A stretch of 64,000 nucleotides of DNA from Chitinivibrionales bacterium (lineage in GTDB: Bacteria; Fibrobacterota; Chitinivibrionia; Chitinivibrionales; WJKA01): NCBI GenBank assembly GCA_014728295.1, contig WJLW01000130.1, forward strand, positions 1 to 64,000. The letters are read 5' to 3'. Positions within the stretch are counted from its first letter, which is position 1; every line of letters starts with the position of its first letter. The notes below the pieces were generated by a model. That model had not been told where the DNA came from and made no database searches. It saw only the letters and a list, made by a program, of their open reading frames with translations. Positions 43,632 through 52,036 of this stretch are shown here, piece by piece. The position numbers were made by a program, and so were the translations under genes.

Positions 43632-44495
43632 ATGGATACAGCAATACTAGTAGCATCAGCTTGCCTTGTGGTGCAGGCGATAACACTGCTGCTGCTGATT
43701 TCTACAAAAGGGAAAGTTTCAAAACTTTCTTCTGCGCTTCGCGAAATAAAAGAAGCACTTGAAAGCGGTCAACAACGCAAACCCTATCGCCAGGACCGAA
43801 ACGATAGAAATCGCAGGAGTAATCAGGACCCACGATCTCGCAACCAGAAACAACAACCCTCTAAAAAAGGCGATGATTCCATTGATCAATCGCTCAGGGA
43901 TATCAACTTACGGCTAAAATCGGCGGAACGGGATCAGGAAAAAGCCCGCAAGGAAGTCAAAGGAACCTATGACAACCAATCGGACAGATCGGACAGATCG
44001 GACAGATCGGACAAATCGGACAGAGACAGAAGCCGGAGACGAGGCAATCGGAATAATAAAAATCGCCGGGGCAACAACAATCAGCGTCCACGCCGAGACG
44101 ATCGCGAACGATCGCGCAGATCCGGTAATTTCGACTCTTCGTCGACGGAGTCTTCGAACGCACAAACAACCGAATCCAAAAGCTCATCTTCACCATCGAC
44201 TTCTCACCATCCGGCAACGGAGGAAAAACCGATCGAACAACCGACACAGGTTGTTGCTGAAGAGCAAACCGAAGCAACCGTTGAGCAAACGGTAAGTGAG
44301 GATCAGGAATCCTCTGATTTGCAGCACGGTCGCAAAATTACCGTCAAGCGCCGCCGGTTGGCTCCGGGAGAAGAAGAGCAAGGTTCAGAAAATCAGTCTG
44401 ATCAAGAGAATTCAACGCCGACTTTCGAAGCTGAAGAGGCTCCGGCCGAATCAGCTCAAGCCCCAAACGAGCCGACCTCGTTTGGCAGGCGATAG
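43632..44495 (+). CDS. membrane-anchored charged low-complexity protein
   Basis: 287-residue protein. An N-terminal transmembrane helix (ILVASACLVVQAITLLLL) is followed by a short coiled-coil (KLSSALREIKEALESG), then a very basic Arg/Asn/Asp/Gln-rich stretch. This includes a near-perfect SDR tripeptide repeat (residues ~117-131) encoded by 9-base tandem repeats. Then come Ser/Thr-rich and Glu-rich parts (EEKPIEQPTQVVAEEQTEAT), and a short conserved-looking tail HGRKITVKRRRLAPGEE. Probably disordered outside the helix and able to bind nucleic acid or partners by charge. No family recognised. AATGGAGAAT precedes the ATG; a terminator follows. Confidence 0.75.
   Translation: MDTAILVASACLVVQAITLLLLISTKGKVSKLSSALREIKEALESGQQRKPYRQDRNDRNRRSNQDPRSRNQKQQPSKKGDDSIDQSLRDINLRLKSAERDQEKARKEVKGTYDNQSDRSDRSDRSDKSDRDRSRRRGNRNNKNRRGNNNQRPRRDDRERSRRSGNFDSSSTESSNAQTTESKSSSSPSTSHHPATEEKPIEQPTQVVAEEQTEATVEQTVSEDQESSDLQHGRKITVKRRRLAPGEEEQGSENQSDQENSTPTFEAEEAPAESAQAPNEPTSFGRR
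43980..44024 (+). repeat. 9-base tandem repeat inside the charged protein gene
   Basis: About five copies of TCGGACAGA (one with AAA for AGA), coding for Ser-Asp-Arg/Lys. Copy number could vary by slippage in steps of three codons, preserving the frame. Confidence 0.8.
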
Positions 44496-44529
44496 CTTCT
44501 CAATTAGCACACGCAAAGGATTCACATAA

Positions 44530-44558
44530 GGCCGATAGCAATATCGGCCTTTTTTTTA
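44530..44558 (+). terminator. Rho-independent terminator
   Basis: Hairpin GGCCGATA-GCAA-TATCGGCC followed by a run of eight T, 34 bases after the stop of the charged protein gene. Confidence 0.93.
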
Positions 44559-44583
44559 TGGCAATCAAAAAAGAGGGATCTGC

Positions 44584-44799
44584 TTAGAAGGCAAGCCTAG
44601 CCAGCAAATGCTGAAATTCTGAGGTAAGCGGCAGAAAAACATCTCCTACCCCTAAGAAAATGAGGGTTATGTTCAGGGCGAAAAGCGCTGCTGCACCAAT
44701 GAGCAGATTGCTGAGTAAAACAAGTACGCCTTGGCGAACATTTTTATGACGACGGCTGATAACCAGGTTTTTGCTTAAGCGTATAATATACTCGGACAT
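44584..44799 (-). CDS. small membrane protein
   Basis: 71-residue protein. A short basic N-terminus (RLSKNLVISRRHKNVRQG) is followed by a long hydrophobic region (VLVLLSNLLIGAAALFALNI) that could span the membrane once or twice. GGAG lies 7 bases before the ATG at 44799. No family recognised. It ends 26 bases after a terminator on the other strand. Confidence 0.55.
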   Translation of the reverse strand: MSEYIIRLSKNLVISRRHKNVRQGVLVLLSNLLIGAAALFALNITLIFLGVGDVFLPLTSEFQHLLARLAF

Positions 44800-44971
44800 A
44801 GCCAAACTCCGTTTGAGACACCTGCTAGTAACTCTTCACTGCAATATGAACCGCACGCGTCCCTAAAGCAATGAAACAGTTTAAAATACACCATGAGCAC
44901 TGCGGAAAAAAGAGGCGGGTATGACGCAGAAATCGGGTTGCGGATAAGAAAGCAGCTTTGGCGGCCGGCAC

Positions 44972-46186
44972 TTAATTAAACTGGACCCGCTTTGCCAATC
45001 GCAAATTGTCTCCATCAGTAATATGCGCCTGATACATTTTCACTATCGAGAGTGTGCTTGATCCGTGTTGGACATTTACCACGCAGGCCAGTGCGGACGG
45101 TTCGGTGACGATTTCATCTTTGCCGGGATAAACCATAAAAATATCTCCCATGCGCACTCCATCTTTGTCACCCACATCCGCAAGAAATGATTGAAACAGA
45201 AATGGACTCTCAGTCTGTTCTATGCGCTGAAAAACTTTTCCCTGCAACGCTGCGCCGGCATCCGCTACATCACTGATTGACCGATAATGGGAGTGATTTA
45301 CTTTTGTGACACGATCGCGGCACCGGATAAGGTCCCAGGCCTTAATCAGGCGAACTACCGCCACGCCCCCGTCTATGCTCTGAATAACAGCGCGCCCGGT
45401 TCGGCGGATGAGATTTGCCGTCTGTTGTTCAAACTTCACGAAGCGGTCGGAATGCATGATATCAAGTGTATCTCCTGCGACACAATTATTGCCGACATAC
45501 AAAGAGACCGGGAACTCGTCAAACTGGCGATAAACGGTGGTTTTTTTGCACATGTCAACAACGCCGATACCCGGATATATCTTGCCTTTCGGGTCTTTGT
45601 CGAACCAGAGGAAAGCCGCTTTTGCCATATGTTGAGGGGAGAAGAATCCCTTTGAAATCAACGTCCTTCTCAATTGCCGGTTCTCTTCAATGCCCTTCTG
45701 AGCGTCATTGTCATCCGCCTTCTCACTTTCCAGGCCTTCTGTCTTATCGCTAAATTGCTGCTTACTGCTCTCCGGTGAGGTCTCTTCCGCCGCAGCTTGC
45801 ATGCCCGGAAGCACCAATGGATCGCCGGGAAAAATCAAATCGGGATTGGCGATATGTGGATTGATATCCCAGATATCACGCCAGCGAAAAGGATCTGCAA
45901 GAAACTGATGTGACAAATCCCAGAGCGTATCCCAGCGCTTGATAATGTACTTGCCCTGCGATACATTTCGGGTTATGTCCTGTACCGCAGGTTCAGCCTG
46001 CAGGTCGGCGCCGGTTTCGTCAACATTTTTCCTTAGCATTCCGGCGCCGTCTTGTTCTTCAATATCAACAGTTTCGAAAGACTCGGTGTCGTCCCAGTCT
46101 TCCCACTCGTCTTGCTGACCGGTGGCAATGCCGGTTGCAAGAAATCCAACCAAAGCTACTTGGATCAGCAGATGTGCATTCGTCAC
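44972..46186 (-). CDS. LysM-domain cell-wall protein
   Basis: 404-residue exported protein. The signal peptide is HLLIQVALVGFLATGIATG; a GTG at 46186 with AAAGG upstream is taken as the start, although the frame opens to 46279 with no signal-like N-terminus. After an acidic stretch, residues ~80-130 are a LysM domain: GKYIIKRWDTLWDLSHQFL and WRDIWDINPHIANPDLIFPG, ending DPLVLPG. The C-terminal half has strand-rich segments (GDIFMVYPGKDEIVTEPSAL) of a conserved type found with LysM in FCB bacteria. It likely binds peptidoglycan. It is divergent from argJ. Confidence 0.82.
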   Translation of the reverse strand: MTNAHLLIQVALVGFLATGIATGQQDEWEDWDDTESFETVDIEEQDGAGMLRKNVDETGADLQAEPAVQDITRNVSQGKYIIKRWDTLWDLSHQFLADPFRWRDIWDINPHIANPDLIFPGDPLVLPGMQAAAEETSPESSKQQFSDKTEGLESEKADDNDAQKGIEENRQLRRTLISKGFFSPQHMAKAAFLWFDKDPKGKIYPGIGVVDMCKKTTVYRQFDEFPVSLYVGNNCVAGDTLDIMHSDRFVKFEQQTANLIRRTGRAVIQSIDGGVAVVRLIKAWDLIRCRDRVTKVNHSHYRSISDVADAGAALQGKVFQRIEQTESPFLFQSFLADVGDKDGVRMGDIFMVYPGKDEIVTEPSALACVVNVQHGSSTLSIVKMYQAHITDGDNLRLAKRVQFN

Positions 46187-46423
46187 GTCGTTATACCTTT
46201 TGTAAAGTAACAACTTTTCAAAGATGCTATTCAGACCCTTTGCTGCAATGAAAATACGATTATTGCGCGCCGGCAACATTTGTAATTAGTATACAGATAT
46301 GCGCTGTGCGTGTCAACTTACCTGCACAAGATCAAGCGTTTAGCGCCTTCGGTTAACAAACCGGTTTAAGGCATCGAGCTCAACATCAACCGCAACGGGA
46401 GCGTATGTTATTTTACATCCTGT

Positions 46424-47647
46424 ATGAAGGATGATCACGGTTTGGTAATAATGCAAGCAAGCGGCGGCATCACCGCCGCGCACGGCTTTGGTGCATGTTC
46501 CGCAACATCGCATATCAAACAATCTGACTTGCCGGATCTCGGGCTTATTTATACGAAGAACCCAGCAACCGCCGCCGGTGCATTCACGAGGAACGCCGTA
46601 CGCGCCTCATGCGTAGACCGCAACCGGACTTCGCTGCCGTCCCGCGCTATTCGGGCAATCGTCTGCAACAGCGGTAATGCCAATGCCTGTACCGGTCCAC
46701 AAGGAGTGCGCGACAACCAGGAAATTGCCGACATTGCAGCAAAAAGCCTGGGTGTCGATCCCGCCTCAGTCCTGACCGCTTCAACCGGCATTATCGGAGA
46801 GAAGTTGCCAATGCCAAAGCTTCGCAAGGCAATTCCCCGGCTCTGCCTGAATAAGTCGCACCATGCAGCCGCTGCCTTTGCGCGGGCAATTATGACAACC
46901 GATACCAGACCCAAACAATTTGCAATTCGGGTCGACACGCCCGGCTTACCGTACAGGATCGGTGGCGCGGCAAAAGGTTCGGGTATGATTCATCCGAATA
47001 TGGCAACAATGCTTGGCTTCATTACTACCGATGCGGAAATAGCACCGGCGCAATTACGGCGTTCGCTTCGCAAGGTCGTCGACTGGACATTCAACAACCT
47101 CACAATCGATGGAGACACGTCCACCAACGACATGGTCCTGGTGCTGGCAAATGGTCGTTCAGGTGCGCTGATCGACAGCACCGAGTCCATTTCCTTGTTT
47201 GAAAAAGCACTATTCGCTGTTGCCAACAATCTCTGTGCGCAAATCGCGGCCGACGGGGAAGGAGCCACCAAGCGCATTGAGATCAATGTCTACGGAGCGC
47301 AAACAGAAAAGGATGCGCGTAAGATAGCGCAATCGGTTGCCCGGTCCAACCTGGTCAAGACCGCCATCTTTGGCAACGATCCCAATTGGGGGCGGATTCT
47401 GTGTGCAATTGGCTATTCCGGCGCACCATTTTCACTCGAAGATTTGAAGGTATACCTTTGCAAGCAATTGGTCTGTAGCGCTACGACACCTGTTGCGTTT
47501 TCTCGCTCACGGATGAGAAATGCGTTGCAGCGCAAGGTTGTGGAGATCGATATCGATGTGGGATTTGATGGTGAAGCCTGCGCAGTGGCGCACACGTGCG
47601 ACCTGACCTACAGATACGTCAAGATCAATGCGCAATATCATACCTGA
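46424..47647 (+). CDS. argJ: bifunctional glutamate N-acetyltransferase/amino-acid acetyltransferase
   Basis: 407-residue ArgJ of arginine synthesis. It moves the acetyl group from N-acetylornithine to glutamate. The self-cleavage site is in AAKGSGMIHPNMATMLGFIT, between Ala and the nucleophile Thr of MATML. Other motifs are SGNANACTG, LTASTGIIGEKLP and DPNWGRILCAIGYSG. The ATG at 46424 has no obvious ribosome-binding site; an ATG at 46451 would give a more usual N-terminus (MQASGGITAAHGF). It is followed by tRNA-Lys and stands away from other arginine genes. Confidence 0.93.
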   Translation: MKDDHGLVIMQASGGITAAHGFGACSATSHIKQSDLPDLGLIYTKNPATAAGAFTRNAVRASCVDRNRTSLPSRAIRAIVCNSGNANACTGPQGVRDNQEIADIAAKSLGVDPASVLTASTGIIGEKLPMPKLRKAIPRLCLNKSHHAAAAFARAIMTTDTRPKQFAIRVDTPGLPYRIGGAAKGSGMIHPNMATMLGFITTDAEIAPAQLRRSLRKVVDWTFNNLTIDGDTSTNDMVLVLANGRSGALIDSTESISLFEKALFAVANNLCAQIAADGEGATKRIEINVYGAQTEKDARKIAQSVARSNLVKTAIFGNDPNWGRILCAIGYSGAPFSLEDLKVYLCKQLVCSATTPVAFSRSRMRNALQRKVVEIDIDVGFDGEACAVAHTCDLTYRYVKINAQYHT

Positions 47648-47803
47648 CTCGCAGGAAACATCCAGTATTCCTTGACGATCGGGATATCTGTTAGTATTTT
47701 ACTTAGCTATACAGAAGCCATTTTTTAGATTCTCCCGAGTGCGACCGGCTTAATGGTTTGCTTTCTCGAAGGTATCTGGAATTATCAGCGGCTCAAATAA
47801 ATC

Positions 47804-47876
<73 letters not shown>

Positions 47877-47880
47877 TAGG

Positions 47881-47915
47881 AAGCGTCTCTCAGCAGCTTG
47901 GGAGGCGTTTTTTTA
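47881..47915 (+). terminator. terminator after tRNA-Lys
   Basis: Imperfect hairpin with CGTCTC paired to GAGGCG followed by a T-run of seven, just after the tRNA. Confidence 0.6.
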
Positions 47916-48006
47916 TTTGTATGCGAAAGGTTCGATCCGTAGCACAAGACGTGCGAAGGAGAGCCCGAAGGGCCCCGCAAGGGTGCGCAGCAGGAAGCGA
48001 AGCATC

Positions 48007-48059
48007 AATCCTTGATGGTGTAAAGCAAGCCTCTCTCAGATCGGTTGAGAGACGTTTTT
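48007..48059 (+). repeat. second copy of the tRNA-Lys 3' end and terminator
   Basis: AATCCTTGATGGTGTA at 48007-48022 is identical to the tRNA 3' end at 47861-47876, and the next bases (CTCTCTCA-GATCGG-TTGAGAGA then TTTTT) again form a terminator like the first. About 130 G/C-rich bases separate the two. It looks like the footprint of an integrated element that left, or a tandem duplication, but no integrase is present. Confidence 0.7.
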
Positions 48060-48097
48060 CGTAAATGCGCGGGAAGATTCTATCGGCAGCATGGCAC

Positions 48098-49273
48098 TTA
48101 ACCACCATCTGGATGCATATATTCAAGCAGCAATCCACTCTCCAAATGATGCGTCTGCGGATATAAATCAAACAGAGCCGCGCGCTTGATCCGGTAGCCG
48201 CATTTATTAACAAAATAGCCGGCGTCCCGGGCCTGAGTTGCGGGATTACAGGCGATATAGAGAATCTGAGACGGCTTGCTTTTTGCAATAGAGAGACGAA
48301 CACGACGCGTCAGCCCCGGACGTGGCGGATCGACAATCAGCGTATCAATTTGCTTGCGTTCGGCGGCAAGGTACTTTTCTGCAGTCATAGATTTGGCGAC
48401 AAAGTTGTTAAGTCTGTTTGCAGAGAAATTACGCTTTGCCAGCGTTACCTGATTATTGACACATTCAACCAGCACCCCCTGTGCAAATTTTTCTCCGTGC
48501 ATCAACGAAAAGAGGCCGACGCCGCCGTATAGATCGACACAGAGCTTTCCGCCAAGATCTTCATGCGCCCACGTGCCGAGTTTTTCAAGCAGAAATAAAT
48601 TGCTCTGGAAAAAGCTGTGCCCGCCAACCCGCATGGTTTTATCCGACACCTTAATAGTTGTATGCGCGTGACAGCCGGCAAGGTATCCGGCCACGTCCGA
48701 AGCGACGAACTTATCACCGGCAAGGCAACGAACCTCGGTGAGATCGCGTGAAAGGCTGTTCGCAATTTCACGGCGCTGTAACAGTATGCTATTGAGGGCG
48801 GGAACTAATAGCGGACAGGTTTCTAGGTCGACGACCTGGTTACTCGCCCGGCGAAAAAAGCCGACAGCCCCGGCATCGTGATCTACTTTGAATTGAACCC
48901 GAATACGATATGCCCACTCCTTGTCGGCGTACACTTCGACTTCCGGCCATGATGCAAGTTTACCTTGACGTCGCAGGCACTCTTCGAAAATAAGCTTCTT
49001 CTGGCGCACCTGTTCGTCATATGACATGAATTGCCAGTCGCAGCCGCCGCATGAATCGAAATACTTGCACGGTGGATCAATGCGCGACGGGGACACTCGA
49101 TCAAATCGCACAATTTCGGCAAACGGACAGTGCGCACGCATGCCGGTCTGCTGAGCGTCAACTATTTCGCCGGGAATTACCCGGGCAACAAAAATAACGT
49201 TTTCATCCGATCGTGCCAGTCCCCATCCGCCGTAGACCAGCTTTTCAATGGCGAGTCGTTTCCATTCCTGCAT
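48098..49273 (-). CDS. rlmD: 23S rRNA (uracil-5-)-methyltransferase RumA/RlmD-like
   Basis: 391-residue AdoMet-dependent RNA methyltransferase. A TRAM-like N-terminus (IEKLVYGGWGLARSDENVIF, VARVIPGEIVDAQ) precedes a four-Cys iron-sulfur motif (Cys pair in PCKYFDSCGGCDWQFM, then LETCPLL), the AdoMet site LCVDLYGGVGLFSL, VDPPRPGLT and the catalytic Cys in YIACNPATQARDAGY. This is the RlmD/RumA layout, with RlmC/TrmA as the alternative. The stop of the solute-binding gene is 6 bases upstream, so they are co-transcribed. Confidence 0.92.
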   Translation of the reverse strand: MQEWKRLAIEKLVYGGWGLARSDENVIFVARVIPGEIVDAQQTGMRAHCPFAEIVRFDRVSPSRIDPPCKYFDSCGGCDWQFMSYDEQVRQKKLIFEECLRRQGKLASWPEVEVYADKEWAYRIRVQFKVDHDAGAVGFFRRASNQVVDLETCPLLVPALNSILLQRREIANSLSRDLTEVRCLAGDKFVASDVAGYLAGCHAHTTIKVSDKTMRVGGHSFFQSNLFLLEKLGTWAHEDLGGKLCVDLYGGVGLFSLMHGEKFAQGVLVECVNNQVTLAKRNFSANRLNNFVAKSMTAEKYLAAERKQIDTLIVDPPRPGLTRRVRLSIAKSKPSQILYIACNPATQARDAGYFVNKCGYRIKRAALFDLYPQTHHLESGLLLEYMHPDGG

Positions 49274-49279
49274 GACAAA

Positions 49280-50965
49280 CTACAGGGAATCAGTCAGATG
49301 AATGCCGACCAGCCGGTCTTGGTACAGATTCAGTTTCTTTTTGCACAGAAGATATTGAGTAATACTGAAAAGGGGGATCTCATAGCGTGAGCTGATGCGG
49401 CTGATCTCATCGGCTTCATCGCCGAACCATATTGTCGCTACACGAAGCTGCTCGGCAACATCACCGGTAATCGATTCGGGCGCCCAACCAATTGCGATGT
49501 CATAGCCACGGTTTATCAAAGCCTGCTCGTAGGCATTGCCGGACTTGCCCGTTAATTCACATGGCACACCGGCGCTGGTTAGATCGGCCAGCAGTTTGTC
49601 AGCAATCATAACCGAAGGACGATCGTCCTGACGATAGAGAATTCGCAGTGCTGTCGATACAAACGGCGCCTGCGGCAGGGCACTACCGGCGCCAGACACA
49701 TTCAGAAGCAGGGTATCGGCATACAATGCCTTCACCACGCGCCCCTCCATTTTTACATAGGAGTTCAGCAGCTCATTGGGCTTGACGATTGCATGCAGGA
49801 AGGAGCGCGTTGCTTTGTCCTGCAGGTTGAGCGCCAGAAAATAGCGATTGTGGGAAATCGGCAGGAGCTGGGCGCCATCCGCAAACTTCGATCGGGCATA
49901 CTCGAGATCCCTGGTCTGCTGAAGCGTGATGGCATCGTAAGCATTCAGCGAATAGGAAAGAAAGGCGTTTTCCTCTATCCCGTAGGCCAATTTGCATTTG
50001 TCCAGAAAGGGTCTTCCTGCCGGATAGTGTGAATTGGCCTGCAGCAGCAGCTTTCCTTCCTTTCCTTTTGCAATATAGTACGGACCGGCTTTGCACGCTG
50101 CCGGAATCAGGCGAATGTTTTGCAGGCGAGTGAACACCCGGGGATCAGGCCGGCGCAAGTGCAAGGTAATAGTATGTTCGTCAACGACCTGAATGCCGGG
50201 GATAATTGCCTCTTCGCCGCGCAAAAGCGCTTCCATGCCTTTAACATAACGAAATATGGCCTTGCTTTCGGCGGGATGCTTTTTTGCGTACTTGTTCCAG
50301 GCATCAACCAGATCAAATGCAGAAAATGATTTTCCATCACCCGACTTTGCATTGTCTTTAAGCTTCAAAACGATGCGTACCGGTGAGCTGGCCGAGGCAG
50401 AGAGGTAGGCATCCCTTGATCGGATGTTTACGATAGTATCGCCAAATCCGTTTTGCCGCGGTGCCGTAGCTAATGCCAGGGATTTGCCGACCAGTAACCG
50501 CCCAAATGCAATATCGAGATAGTGTTTATGTGAATAGAGCGAGGCTATGCCGCCAAATTCGGGCAGCGCAGCCGTATCCGACAGGCTGTCGGCGCCTGCT
50601 GTATCCGAGGCAGTATCACGGCTGATTATCGATTCCTCAATGGTATCCTCACCCACGCGGGCAATGATGATGCTGTCGGCTTTGGTGCCGCGGGAGTCGG
50701 GTATTAGAAAGTGGACGTAGTGTCGCACCGTATCAACGGCGATTTTCCTCCCGGCTTTCCTGCGCAGATATTCGTCCAGCCCGGCCAGGAATTTTGTGCG
50801 CTCCTTTTCATTGGCAAATTCGACAATAACATGCGCGGTATCGCCCCGGGAGCGGATGACAACGGTTCGCGTGTCTTCAGGGACGGCAGTTGTTTTTTTT
50901 GTGGTAATTGGCGAACAACTCAAAAAGCTCAACACACACAACAGCACAGCAACATTAATCCGCAT
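49280..50965 (-). CDS. extracellular solute-binding lipoprotein (SBP family 5-like)
   Basis: 561-residue lipoprotein. The leader ends in a lipobox (LLCVLSFLSC). The frame reads as a large family-5 (peptide/nickel) binding protein: YLDIAFGRLLVGKSLAL, PVRIVLKLKDNAKSGDGKSF, FSAFDLVDAWNKYAKKHPAE, VDEHTITLHLRRPDPRVF and a C-terminal IAIGWAPESITGDVAEQL. No permease genes adjoin it, so it may feed an uptake system elsewhere or bind peptides. A GGGGAG ribosome-binding site precedes the ATG at 50965 (the frame opens to 50986). Confidence 0.8.
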   Translation of the reverse strand: MRINVAVLLCVLSFLSCSPITTKKTTAVPEDTRTVVIRSRGDTAHVIVEFANEKERTKFLAGLDEYLRRKAGRKIAVDTVRHYVHFLIPDSRGTKADSIIIARVGEDTIEESIISRDTASDTAGADSLSDTAALPEFGGIASLYSHKHYLDIAFGRLLVGKSLALATAPRQNGFGDTIVNIRSRDAYLSASASSPVRIVLKLKDNAKSGDGKSFSAFDLVDAWNKYAKKHPAESKAIFRYVKGMEALLRGEEAIIPGIQVVDEHTITLHLRRPDPRVFTRLQNIRLIPAACKAGPYYIAKGKEGKLLLQANSHYPAGRPFLDKCKLAYGIEENAFLSYSLNAYDAITLQQTRDLEYARSKFADGAQLLPISHNRYFLALNLQDKATRSFLHAIVKPNELLNSYVKMEGRVVKALYADTLLLNVSGAGSALPQAPFVSTALRILYRQDDRPSVMIADKLLADLTSAGVPCELTGKSGNAYEQALINRGYDIAIGWAPESITGDVAEQLRVATIWFGDEADEISRISSRYEIPLFSITQYLLCKKKLNLYQDRLVGIHLTDSL

Positions 50966-51080
50966 AGATTCTCCCCGTAGCGACAAAATAAAGGTTTACA
51001 GGCGGGACTTTGCCGGGAAGCAGATATTCGTTATTGCAAAATAATCGACACTTTCAGCACCGGGCTAATTGCCCCGGCGC

Positions 51081-52010
51081 CTATTTAATAGGCCACTTTT
51101 TATTCCACAAAACCAGCGTCGGGCTCGCGATGAAAATGGACGAATAGGTTCCGAAGATAATACCAATGATTAATGCCAGCGAGAAATCTCTGATGACGAC
51201 GCCAGAATTAGCAAATGCGCCAAACAGAGCGACAACCACAATAAACGTCGTCACCGAGGTGATGATAGTTCTTGACAAACACTGATTGATGCTGGAGTTG
51301 ACTTTATCTTCAAAGCTCTTTTTCACAACCGAGCCGCCCAGGTTTTCACGAATGCGGTCGAACACGACAATGGTATCGTTGAGCGAATAGCCGACAATAG
51401 TCAGAATGGCGGCAATGATAGGAATAGAAAATTCGATATCAATCACAACGTCAAGCATTGAAAATGCGCCCAGCGTAATTATGACATCGTGAAAGAGCGC
51501 AACGATCGAGGCGATTCCAAACGGGAAGTGGAACCGTATACCGATGTAAATGACAATAGCGAGCAGTGAAAAAATAACGGCCAAAAAGGCGTTTTTCTGG
51601 AGTTCAGCACCGATTTTGGGGCCGATTTTCTCCTGCCGACGCAGTTGGAATGGATTCTGAGAATAGTGCTGCTTCAGCGCCTCTTTGATACGGTCACTCA
51701 CATAGGTGCCTTCGCTCTTTTTCTCTTTTACCGTAATCATAATCTCGTTATCATCAGGCCTGCCGATTTTCTTCACTTCCGGCTTACCAAAGTCAAGCTC
51801 GGATACGATTCCGCGAATTTTAGCGAGCTCATCGGTGATGGGCTTGTCAAACTTGAGTTGCACCACCGTTCCGCCGACAAAATCTATGGACATATTCAAT
51901 CCTTTAACCGCCAGTGAAATGATTGAGGCCAGAAGCAAAATGCCCGAAAACACAAACGCTTTATTGCGATTGCCGATAAAATTAAAGTTGGCTTTACTGA
52001 AAATTTGCAT
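51081..52010 (-). CDS. secF: protein translocase subunit SecF
   Basis: 309-residue inner membrane protein of the SecDF complex. Six transmembrane helices are visible, with family blocks MSIDFVGGTVVQLKFDKP, IGPKIGAELQKNAFLAVIF, ALFHDVIITLGAFSMLDV and VGYSLNDTIVVFDRIRENL. It uses the proton gradient to pull proteins across the membrane, supporting the window's many exported proteins. It follows secD by 26 bases. No yajC is in front. Confidence 0.95.
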   Translation of the reverse strand: MQIFSKANFNFIGNRNKAFVFSGILLLASIISLAVKGLNMSIDFVGGTVVQLKFDKPITDELAKIRGIVSELDFGKPEVKKIGRPDDNEIMITVKEKKSEGTYVSDRIKEALKQHYSQNPFQLRRQEKIGPKIGAELQKNAFLAVIFSLLAIVIYIGIRFHFPFGIASIVALFHDVIITLGAFSMLDVVIDIEFSIPIIAAILTIVGYSLNDTIVVFDRIRENLGGSVVKKSFEDKVNSSINQCLSRTIITSVTTFIVVVALFGAFANSGVVIRDFSLALIIGIIFGTYSSIFIASPTLVLWNKKWPIK

Positions 52011-52036
52011 GCTTTATTTCCTCTTGGGTAATGATA

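Noticed and set aside
47940-48022. second tRNA gene
   Set aside because: Only the 3' end is repeated; no acceptor 5' strand, D or anticodon arm precedes it.
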